NCBI GenBank assembly: GCA_015499985.1 | Contig: JAAAUF010000132.1 | Span: 1-58,004, forward strand | Reading direction: 5' to 3' | Length of the DNA stretch: 58,004 nt | Source: Haplosporangium gracile | Taxonomy: Eukaryota; Mortierellomycota; Mortierellomycetes; Mortierellales; Mortierellaceae | Part shown: positions 34,004 to 44,703 of the stretch, piece by piece | How the letters are laid out: every line of letters begins with the position of its first letter | Numbering within the stretch: position 1 is the first letter of the stretch | Made by a program: the position numbers and the translations under genes | Notes under the pieces: generated by a model | What the model saw: the letters and a program-made list of their open reading frames with translations, nothing else | Told to the model about the DNA's origin: nothing | Database searches by the model: none

Positions 34004-36084
34004 ATGCCCTCCTACTTCACATCCTCTCCCGGGAAGGTCATCCTCTTTGGCGAACATGCCGTTGTCTACGGCAAGGTACCCCATTTAACATTCGACAACA
34101 CCTTTCGTGCATCATCCAATTGGCCAGCAGAACCGTGAGAAACTTCCATCTGATGGAAGGAACTTAACATCTGAACGTCGTTTTTGCTCGGTGTGTCTTT
34201 TCTCCGTGATATTTTCTTTTTGATTTTCTTAGGTGGCGACGGCAGGTTCGTTGGGACTTCGCTCATACGCTTTGATCCAGACCAGGGAGGACAAGAAGAT
34301 CGAGGTCAACCTGCCAGATGTTCAGCTTGCCCGGTCCTGGAACATTAATGACGTTCCCCGTCAGGCACGCTGGGAAGGTACCTAAAAGACATCATCTCCT
34401 GTCGTACACCCAGAAGTCTATAACAGACAAGGCGATAAGAAATTTTTGTAATATTAACAACGTAACATTTTTCAATGGTGATAATTTCATAGGATACCCA
34501 TACCCACCACAATCAATGAATGCAGAACTCCTCGACCAGCTCACCAAGTTCGTTGACCTCGGAAGCCAAACTAACAGGTCTCAGGCCGCCATCGCACTCC
34601 TCTACCTGCATTCGTTCCTCACTACCGACGAGACCCTCGCCCAGGGGTATGACTTTGTTGTCCGATCCAACCTCCCCGTCGGCGCAGGATTGGGTTCCTC
34701 TGCATCTTATAGCGTCTGCGTCGCGACCGCTTTGTTGCAGCTCAATGGATACTTGTCAGCAAGAACGGGATTGGATGTGGCAGCACAACAGGACCTGGTG
34801 AACCAGTGGGCGTTCCAGGCAGAGAAGGTCATCCATGGAAACCCTAGTGGCATCGATAACACTGTTTCTACACTCGGAGGCGCTGTCATGTTCAAGAAGG
34901 GTGAGAAGATCGAGCCCTTGCCTGGGTAAGTTATTGAGGAGTACTTTTGTTTTGGGTTTTGGGAAGAGTCAAGGCATTTACGCTAAATATTTGTGCGAAG
35001 AACGTCACTAAGCAATACATACCTGCATGGGCGTGTGATTTTTCGCGTGTGTAGATTCCAGTCACTCAGATTCCTTTTAACAAACACTCGCGTCCCAAGA
35101 GAAACTCAAGTTCAGGTCGCCAATGTCAGGAAATTGCACGACAAGGTACCTCGTCTACAATGACACAATTATGGACAGAGTCAAAAGGACTACTTTCTAC
35201 GCGTTTTGAGAATTAATGTGTATGCTAATTATTTTCGATTTTTGTCACGCCGAACATCAAAGTTCCCAACGGTAGTGAACCCTATGCTGGACGCCATCAA
35301 TGAGATCAGCAACTCTTGCAAGGACATCTTTAGCCAGGACGGATTGGACAGAACCCAACTTCTCTCTCGCTTCGGCGTAAGTCAGCCTCTTGCTCTCTCT
35401 CGTCGGCGAATTTGTCATAGAGAAAAAGTGTGTGTTATGGACACTAAGGGTCGTGAAATTAACAACGTTTTTAATCCCTCTTGATCTGGACAAATTCACA
35501 AAATAGGAATTGGTGGACGTGAATCATGGACTGTTGGCAGCATTGGGTGTCTCTCACCCATCATTGGAGAAGGTCCGCGAGATCTCTTCAAAACTCGGCC
35601 TCAAGTCCAAGTTGACGGGTGCTGGAGGCGGAGGATGTGCACTGACCTTGATCCGCGATGGTAAGAACCCTTTTTTCGATTTGGACAAGGACATGTGTTT
35701 AATCTGTGACTATCACGCGAGAGCATAGAGTAGAGGAAAAAGGAACATAGAGGCGATGGGTATATCTACAGGCCGTAGAAATGAACTCTCATCTGTCCTC
35801 TCTGAGCCCCTTTTTCCATCACACCGAGTCACGTCCTTCCTATTCCTCCTCCTGTGGTTATTAACTAACCGTTTATTAAACTTCCTTTCCTAGATGTCAC
35901 GTCAGAGACGGTAACTGTTGTAAAACAATTGCTGGAGGCAGAAGGATTCCAATGTATGGAGACCAGTGTAGGAGGACCAGGAGCCGGTATTTTGACCCTC
36001 ACCCACCCAACCACCATCGCCGAATTCCTCGCCCTCGACAAGACTTACTTCGAGGCCACCCAGAACTGGGCTTACTTTGTGTAA
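34004..36084 (+). CDS. ERG12: Mevalonate kinase (EC 2.7.1.36)
   Basis: Seven exons (34004-34075, 34233-34377, 34493-34925, 35055-35145, 35263-35376, 35507-35660, 35894-36084) encode 399 residues. The enzyme phosphorylates mevalonate with ATP, the first kinase step of the mevalonate pathway to isoprenoids and sterols. All GHMP-kinase motifs are present: motif 1 at 9-24 (PGKVILFGEHAVVYGK), the ATP-binding motif 2 at 134-144 (PVGAGLGSSAS), the catalytic D194 in GNPSGIDNTVSTLGG, and motif 3 at 320-331 (KLTGAGGGGCAL). Length is normal for the family. The first junction falls right after motif 1. The gene sits between zinc-finger genes C and D on the same strand, with no sign of a functional link to them. 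The product is cytosolic or peroxisomal in other eukaryotes; no targeting signal is evident. Confidence 0.97.
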
Positions 36085-36289
36085 GCAGACATTTTCAGGA
36101 CGAAAACAAGGGGTGGATAATTTTTTTTAGCAATACCAACAATCTCGGCCTTTCCCCTTTGTCTCCGTGCTCCTGCACATTTTCGCCACCTAAATGAATA
36201 CGGATGCATAGTTAGGGAGCCGACTGAGGTCTTGTAACACATTCCTGTGGTTCTTTGCATAACCGCCCCTGTCGATTCTCCCTCTCCTC

Positions 36290-36319
36290 CGTCTCCCTCC
36301 GTCTCCCTCCGTCTCCCTC
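36290..36319. repeat. Three tandem copies of CGTCTCCCTC
   Basis: Three near-perfect 10-nt units in C/T-rich sequence just downstream of the mevalonate kinase stop codon. Confidence 0.85.
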
Positions 36320-38867
36320 TCCTCATCTCTTTACCACACTACCTTTCCCCCTCAAAACATTTTATCTTAATAGATCATATTACTACTACGCATTGAAAAT
36401 AAAGGATGGCGACTATCATTGTTCATCGACGAATCGCCGGCCAACCCCAATCCCCGTATTTACCCTTTTTGCTTTGACCCATTGTCTAGGCTCTGTGAGT
36501 AATCATTGATCTACTTTTCCTATCTTACTATCTTTTACTATGGCAACGATTTCTTTCTACATTGGTTCTGTCTGCGCCAATTTCGAGGGATCTCTCCTTG
36601 TTCTCACTTCCCATTCTTCGACTTGCCCTGTCTTATGGCTTACCCTCATGCAAGCTGTCCTCCTATCAGCAAATCACTCAAACACAAGACAAACAGACAC
36701 AGAGAGAGTCAGGGCTCAAGTGTTCATTTAAGTAAGTGAATGCGTGACACCGAGCAATATCCGAACATAACACTAAAGTACTGAATTTTTTTTTTTTTTT
36801 TGGAGGGGGGAGGGTGCACTTGCGCAATTTTTTACTTGTAGTATTGTTGATGACTTTTGAACGTACATGCAAGTCTAGCGGCAAAGAGTAAGCATGCTCT
36901 ATGATCGAGAAAAGTAGAAATGAACCCAAAAGAAACTAGCAAACGCGCCCCCTGATACACACACAGTATTACACAAGAACATAGGGACGCGAAGATAAAT
37001 GAAATGGACGTATTGGATGTACGATGAAATCGGGTCGATGAAGAAAGGGAGAGAGAGTGTGTGCATATGTATGTGTGTGTGCGAGGGAGGGATTGAGAGA
37101 GAACTAGGAGAACGACATACTGTACATAGAGACGAAGGACAAAGGCAAATAAGGAAGGATGCTACCTTGATTTGCTCAATGGTCAATGAAAAAAATAGAT
37201 TGAAGTGATTGGATCTCTCCCTCGCTCTTTCCGAACGCATTAATCCATTAGCTGTGAAGTCCCTTCGGTCTCTCGGACCTATTCTGTGTCCTCTCTGTCT
37301 AATGTCACTTTTCCGTGCTGCAGTAGTAACATTAATAAAAAGGAGCTATTCTGTGTTTACATAACACGACCGAACGGGGTCCAGTTTTTCTATATTTTTA
37401 TAAACGCGCATGCTCGAAAGCGAGAGTGAGTGAAGAGTAACATGTGTTGAACGGCTCCAATACTCATGCAAATGCGGATGCAGAAAGGGAGAGGAAGAGG
37501 GAAGAAACGAGACTCGTGTCCAAGGCAGCATGCAAGCTGTACGTGTCGTCAGCAATTTTAAGGATCCTTTCACGAAAGACGACAGACGAATTGAGATGAA
37601 AGCAAGGAAAAATTAAAGGGTCATGAAGAAGAACGCACGCTTGCGAAATGAAAAAATAGAACCCTTTTCCATTTTCATTTTTCTTGGAGAAGGGGAGGGG
37701 GAGGGCAAGAGAGGGCGAGAGAGGGTCAAAGCCGAAGAAGGAGGAAAAAGATGACGAGAAATACGAAAAAAGATGAGCGATGCTGCAATGGTCACCTCCC
37801 TCTGAGAACTATCATACAGTCTAGTCCCTGGTCGTCCCATTTCCAGTTAACTCGATAGAGAGTAAGGGGAACAGATTACAACATATGGCAAAGACAAATG
37901 AAATGGAGGAAGCACCAAAAAAGAGCAAAGGGCAAGACGCGTAAGGGTAGGGGCATCAAATGACCTTTTTCGTCTCTCTTTATTTCAAACAGTTGAGATT
38001 TCTCCCTGATGGAAGATGGATGGTTAGGTGGACGAGTGTGGAGAACAGAGGGAGGAAAATAGAAAGAGAAAGAAAAATAGGGCATGCAAGTGTACTGTAA
38101 GGCGAAGCCTAGTCAAAAAAAAAAAAAAAAAATGAAAACGCGAGAGAGTAATACAGGTGGATAAAAATAAAAACGACAATAGGGCCATTAGCTAGTCACG
38201 GAAGCAGGGGAAAAGAAGTAGTTGGATGAACGGGTCAGACAGTTCGAGAGAGAAAGGAGCAGAAGAGAGAGCACCTGTTCTTTCATTTCTTTTAGTTAAA
38301 TGAACTCGTTGACAACAACAACGACAACGACGACCATGATGATGCTGATGATAATAGCATAGTTTTCGTTTCGACTGCTTGGCCTACTACTACGCAATAC
38401 AATGGGTAATAGTTGTTGCCTGGACATGTTTCGAGCACATGGAAATCTTCTGTATGCTAGTTACTATTGTCACCACCCATCCTCCCATTCATCCACTCAT
38501 CCACTCATCCCAATGCCAATTGACTGTCAGCTGCTGTGCTTTGTCCTTTTCACTACCTCACTGTCCCTCTTTCCCCTGATGATCACCTTTAGGTACTACT
38601 ATGCTGTCGCTTGTCGTCAATACCATTGTCGTCGACCATTACTAGCATTGATTTTGTTGTTATTGCTGTTTCCTACTGCTCTTTAGATTTGGCCTGTTTT
38701 GCCCCTTGTGCTATGTTGGTATCACCCAGATGAGCGCGTCCAACTGAACCTCCCACTCCACCAGGATAAAAAAAGCAGTAGACGTCATGTTGGAGAGTGT
38801 TATGATGACAATAACAATAATCCCTACAAAAGACTGCATAGACCTGTTCCAGTCCTTTTGACAACAT

Positions 38868-38899
38868 NNNNNNNNNNAAAAAAAAAAAAAAAAAAAAAA
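38868..38899. other. Assembly gap (10 N) joined to a poly-A run
   Basis: Ten N at 38868-38877 are followed by about 22 A. Like the gap at 20951, it sits on a homopolymer; its true length is unknown. Confidence 0.95.
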
Positions 38900-40357
38900 T
38901 GGAAAGAGAAGAGGAACATCATGCTCGACTGTGTTGGCTCTAGATGCTCATTACTTTTCTTCCCGTCGTATCGTTTTATTTCTCAGTGGGCTCAGAAAAC
39001 GCGTTCTGAGAGCATTCGTTTTTTTGTTGTTGTTTTCTGTTCTGACTCAATTGGTTGAGACGATTGGAATTAAATATCCATCCTGGACCACTTGGTCAGC
39101 AAAACGAGGTTCAGTAGAAAGAAGGCAGAAAGGAGACAGAGAGAAAGAAAGAGAGAATGAATGAATGAGAGATGGAGGTGCAAAGGACTTCAATTCAATT
39201 ATTCAGACGCGCTCACTCTCTTTTTTGGGTATATATTCATTAAAATTCCTCGAAAACGACAACATTATGAAAGAAAAAAAAAGGTGTATGTATTTCAATT
39301 GTGTCCTTTGGATGTTGCTGTGGGGTGAGGGTTTACCAATCCACGGACCATGAATCGATTAGAGTTGCAGCGACCAATTGATAAACGCTCCATGCTTCCT
39401 TCCGTTCATACCGTCACAGTGTACCATTCATCTGTACTTTTATGGGAGAGCAGTGTAAAAGAAGGAAGAAGGAGGAGAAACCATTGCGGAATGGAGAGCA
39501 AATTACTTCTTGCTCTGTAAAGGCTCAAAGCAATGCAAAAGCAAGACAAAAACAAACAAACAACAAAGGCAAACAAAAAACATGAACCACGGCACACAGG
39601 GCACGTACACATAAACATTTACTCCATCTACAGCTACGACGTCGACATGAATGAATGTTTTTTGACCTCCTTCTTGTGCCCCCCCCCCCCTCTGCCCCTA
39701 GAACACAAAAAAAACTATACCTGTAAGCAAGAGCAAAGATCGAGGAGACAGACAGGAGATGGAGAATAAATGTCTCCTTTCCTCTTCCTCTGTCTCCTTC
39801 TGTCCCTTTTTCCCCCTTTTTTTCTCCTTTCTTTTTTGATGCTCATAAAACTTTACCATTGTATGAGTATTTCGTCCCTTTTCAATATTTTTTGAGCTCG
39901 GTTCGCATGAATTGCAAAAAAATAATAATAATAAGGAACAACTTACTAGCCTTCTTTCGGTCGTCTTCCGCCCAGACCCTTTTTTGGGCTATGATGGCCA
40001 TTGGGTGGGCCGTGTTTTCACAGAAAACAGGAAACTAAAATAAGCCTATCTTCCTTTCTTTTTTTGCCGTCAACCTGCCTATCATTTCAGGAGTTTCGCT
40101 ATCATTTTTTTCGTGGCGTTTGTAAAAAAAAATCGGGAGAGAGATGGAGCTAAGGCAAAAAAACAAAAAAAAAACGATCAGCGTGTGCACGTAGATAAAG
40201 AGCACCGCTACAACACATTTTGGTGTTTGGTACGGATTCCACCTTAACAACAAAAAAGCAAGCGGCTCATCATCTAACGTTGCCGAGCGAGAGCCCTCCC
40301 TCCCTCTCTTCGCCTTCATCCATTTGGACTCGGCTCCTGTCATGGCAATTGCCCAAT

Positions 40358-40396
40358 GCACAATTGTCTATTGCACAATTGTCTATTGCACAATTG
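40358..40396. repeat. 15-nt tandem repeat centred on CAATTG
   Basis: Two perfect copies of GCACAATTGTCTATT and a third partial copy. Each contains the palindrome CAATTG, and related GCAATTGCCC sequence lies about 12 nt before the array. Confidence 0.9.
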
Positions 40397-43300
40397 CCCA
40401 CTCCAATTTCCCTCCTTATGCCCGCTCTCTTGCCTCTTCACTCTCACACATGGAAATACACACAGTCCTCCCTATCGCGCATCGTAATCTCTTTGGATTG
40501 GGGTTTTATAGACCCAGCATTGGTCCGGAGACCATGAATTTAGATGGAACGGGTATCACACTCTCTCAATCGGAGAGAGCAAGAGTGACAGACAGAGATG
40601 GGGTGCGTGGCATGAAGGAGAGGAGTCACCGATTCATATAGAGGCGAGGCGCACATCAAAAAGAGGGTTGATCGAGATTAACGGAGCAAGTAGGATAGGA
40701 ATGCCACCCCCACACATACTCATGTACATGTACACATCAGCACCACCAAAGTGCTGAAAGAACGCCTTTATGATAGCATCTGCCTTTGCTATTCTTTCTC
40801 TCTTTGGCAAACCTGCATGCACCGGCCCATTCTATCCTTTTTTTGCGTGTGCTCGTTTGCTATTGCTGCCATTGCCATAAAAAATAATATATTGATCGTG
40901 CTTAATGGACGATTGTCCTTTTACTCATCTGCTGAGACTAAACGACCGAAATGGAAAGGCGAGGTTGTTCTAGAAGAAAGAGATAGTGAGCGAGAGAGAT
41001 GATTGTCGTCTTTTTATTTGTGATCTGTAAAGTCACTGCAGTACCACCCAGAGTACTTGGCCTTTGCTTTGCTTTGTCTGAGCGCCTGCCCGACACAGTA
41101 CTTTTGTTGTTGTGGTGGTATGAGGTCAGTTATAATGCAAAAAAAAAAGAGGTAGCACAAAGGAAGGGGACGCAAAAGGAACAATGAGGCGTTGGCAAAA
41201 AAAAAAAAAAAAGCTTTAATCTCGACTGTACGGTGCACAGCGGAATGTTGCATAAACCCCCTCCAGGCTTGTGAAGATCCTGACCCCTCTTTTTGTGTTT
41301 TTATTATGCGATTTCAGTGTAAAGGGTCAAAAGGAAGAGAGAGAAAGCTAGCGAGGACAGCAGGAATAATGCCCTGTGCTTTTTGCACTTCGTCGCTACA
41401 CAAAAAAATCACTTCTGTGACAAACACACACGTTTAGGGCGGTCCGATGGAAAAATGAAACGCTATTTTGCCATTGGCAGCCCGAGGTTTTTTGTTGTTG
41501 TTGTTTCTGTGCTGCGTATGTTTGGTCATTGTGCTTTGTTGTTTTGTTTATCTCCTTTTCTTTCTGTTTGCCTTTTTCGTTGGGATGCATTGATTCCAAA
41601 GGAAAGAAGAAAAAGGGAAGGGAAGGCGACAGAGAGAAAGAAGAGGAGGGAGTCATCGTGCACAACCCTGGTAGGGCAGGACAGGGCAGGACAGGGCATA
41701 AACAAACAAGGGAAAGATGTTTTTGTGTAACCACACCGGATTTGAATTGGCAATAGTAAAGAGTAACCCACGTTTTGAAATGAAGTTTTTTTTTCTGTTG
41801 GGCGTGTGCCTGCCTCCCAATGTCCTCTCCCCCTATCAATTTTGTGTGTATGTATGTGTGTATGTGGGTGTTTGCTTCCCCTTGCACTCTCCCCTGACAG
41901 TTTTGATTCTAGGTAACGCGACAGTTCGTTAGGGATAGAACGCGTTCATTTCAAGAGTGTGTATTATGTGGATGCGAGGGTCGAATGAAGGGGGTGTCGA
42001 GAAGGGAGGGAAAAAAGGGAAAGAGAGGGCGAGAGAGAGGAAATTGCTGGGCCAATGGGAGGAATGAGAGACACCATCTATGTGTCTTTGTAATAAAGGG
42101 TAAGGAAAGGCATGTAAAAAATCCCGACTACAGCTGATAGAGAGGATCATGACTCCGGTACCTGAACTGAGTAAGAGATGAAAGGTGAGAGGAAGTGAAA
42201 CAGAGACGGAGTAAGGGAGACGGGTGTGTGAGAGAGAGACAGTATGGAGCAGACATCTTCTACTGTCACTCGGGTCCCTTTTCACCCTTCAGTATTCTTT
42301 CCTTTTGTTTCTTCAGGAGTGGAAAGGAGACAAAAAAAGGCAATGAGAGGAACGATTGATTGTAACCTTACTCCTCTGGACCCTTGCCTTTTATCACTCA
42401 AATAGGACAGCCATTGGCCGTCTCAAGTAATGAAATATCGTTCGCCATCCAAAGCATGTTTTCTTGTTACTGAGGAATAAAATTACAACTCTCAAATGTC
42501 AATAACGATGCGAATTGATGAACCCTTCAAACAACGAGAGTTTTCTCTCCTTCGTTGTTGAACATTCTCTTACAAACTTAGTGAGCATGGAGACAAACAA
42601 CAAACACTGATTTTCGTAAACCTCAGTAACCTCAATATTTGTCCGAGTTTCGAGCGAGCCACTGCTGCCATCCCCATGCGTTTTTATACTTCAGCCGCCG
42701 ACTTTCTTTGTTATCCATGCAGGCAATGAGGTCCGCGAGCTGTGTTTTTGTTGGTTTCTTTTTACTTTTCCACGATAAGGTGCGGGCGCGCACCGCAATT
42801 GGGAATTATAAATGATAACAAGGATCACAATGTGCAACCATGAGTTGCTTCCATGAGCATGATAGTTCATTTAACTATGAGAAGAGGACGATTAGCTGTG
42901 GATGATTGGTGGATTGAAGCTTGAGGTTGGTTGCGAGTGGTTTTTTTCACTTTTGTCGAGGAATATCAGAGCGATCCTGAGAAGAACAATGTTGTGTTTT
43001 GGATAATATTTGGCATATTGTTTTTTTTTCAATGGCCAATGGCCTGAATGGTTATCAATGGAGGTGTGTGAATAGTTTGGTATTCAGTTGACGATTGAGA
43101 AGCGGAAACAAGTAAATAAAAACCGAATCCCATGGGATTTTTGATATAGAGCGTCAGATAGGATGAAAGTATCAATTGAACTCGGAATGAATGGAAGAGT
43201 AATGGATAAGAGTTTTTGAGCAATTTGGTATCAGTCAAAGCGCCGTAACCCTTAGGTTTGTGCCCTTGGTCGGTCGAGCCAAGGACAATGATATGCTTAA

Positions 43301-43792
43301 TGAGTGATGGGGTTGGCGGAAGGATATAATTTCTTTATTCAGTTTTTTTTTTTTATTGAAAGGCTGTTCAGATATGTCTGCTGGGTTTGTTTTCCATCTT
43401 GTTTTTTTTGTTTTCCTTTGATGCTAGTGCCTGTCCTTGGGGGAAAAGGAAAATGGAAAATGGAAAAAAGACAAAGGACCAAGTGTGCTTATGTATTGTG
43501 TGTTTGGAAAGAAAGGGAGGCCACCGAAGGGTAGATGGGTTATGTTTGTGTTTTCTTTTTCTTTTTGTTCAAAGGGGAAAACGTACATGTATTTGTGTGA
43601 GTGTTGTGCTCTCGCTTGTTGTGTTTATTAGTATTTATTTTAATAAAAAGCATTGAATAGCGAATGAATACAAACACACCAGAATTTGATACAAGCATGA
43701 GAGAGCAACAGAGGGAAGGATAGGGATTTATTTTTTCATTTGTTGTGCGGTGCCCACGGCACACACACATCCACACATCGAATATTTGGAGG

Positions 43793-43822
43793 CCCTCTAT
43801 TTCCCTCTATTTCCCTCTATTC
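43793..43822. repeat. Three tandem copies of CCCTCTATTT
   Basis: Two perfect 10-nt units and a third ending in C, about 60-85 nt before the CCAAT and TATA motifs upstream of gene D. Confidence 0.88.
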
Positions 43823-43876
43823 CCCCCTCCCTTTGTCTGCCCCTGTGTTGTTGTTGTGTATTGAAGTGAGTGTTGG

Positions 43877-43913
43877 CCAATGGTCGATTTCGACTCCGAC
43901 GGAGAGTATAAAA
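43877..43913 (+). promoter_or_regulatory. CCAAT box plus TATA box, distal promoter candidate
   Basis: CCAAT at 43877-43881 and TATAAAA at 43907-43913 are followed by a 780-nt C/T-rich tract leading to gene D. This order and spacing suit a core promoter with a long 5' leader. Confidence 0.45.
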
Positions 43914-44603
43914 CCATTTCCTTCGCCGCCTACTCTCCCTTCCTTTTTTTCTTTCTCTTGTCTCTCACTTTCATTCACATCCATCGTCATTCTCTCTCGT
44001 TGTCCATTCTCGGTCACTCCTCCTTTCTTGTCTTACTCTCTCAACTCAACTCGACTTCGACCATTTCAGTCGTTCTCATTCCTCACTTCTCGTTATCCAT
44101 CTCTCCCTCCCTCTCCTTCTTCCCCTTTGATCAGTGTGATCATTAACACTCTATCAGTCTCACTCCCCTTCTTTGTCAGCCAACAGCATCCATTGAGACC
44201 CTTTTCGATACATCATTCACATACATCATTCACATACATAGATACACACGCTCCTCCGTCTTTTTTGTCTCTTTTCTCGGCCAATCAATTGTACTTCTTC
44301 TCTTTGCTACCACCTTTGTCTTTTTCATTTGCTGTAGTCTTCTTTTCTTACACTCTTTGCTTTTTCTCCTCTTGCACAAAAAAAGGCACGCTTGTTGTCA
44401 CATTCTCGGCGTTTACTTTCCCTTTTTTACCTGTTGAATTTTTTTTTATTGCTATCCTGCACTTTTGACGTCGTACTTCGTTTCCCTCAACATCTACCCC
44501 TACTGTTATTTCTTCCTTAGTCCTCTTTTTTTACAAGAGTCAGCAGTCCTCACTCACTCGACCCCATCAGCCCTTTTTTCGTGTTCACTCGGCACTCTTT
44601 TTG

Positions 44604-44610
44604 TATATAA
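44604..44610 (+). promoter_or_regulatory. TATA box, proximal promoter candidate for gene D
   Basis: TATATAA followed by GCAG, about 95 nt before the start codon at 44704. It could drive a transcript with a short leader, as an alternative to the distal CCAAT/TATA block. Confidence 0.45.
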
Positions 44611-44703
44611 GCAGCTCTTTGGAGAAAACTTTTTTCATTTTTTTGCGCCTTCTTTCTCACCCACATACACACTCATACTCGCACAACCCCATATATACCC
44701 AAC

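Larger units (their letters stand above)
36085..44703. other. 8.6 kb gene-poor stretch upstream of zinc-finger gene D
   Basis: This is the largest stretch without a recognisable gene. It contains an N gap at 38868-38877, homopolymer A- and T-runs (36787-36801, 38115-38131, 41199-41213), several short tandem repeats, purine-rich segments at 37640-38060, and two promoter-like blocks near its right end. I found no convincing exon, tRNA or transposon. Open frames at 43740-44468 come from C/T-rich leader sequence. Confidence 0.5.

Noticed and set aside
40358..40396. A CRISPR-like repeat array
   Set aside because: The units are directly adjacent with no spacers and the genome is fungal; it is a simple tandem repeat.
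43740..44468. A 242-codon frame rich in Ser, Phe, Leu and Pro
   Set aside because: It lies in the C/T-rich leader of gene D and lacks any domain; such tracts give long frames because they contain few stop codons.
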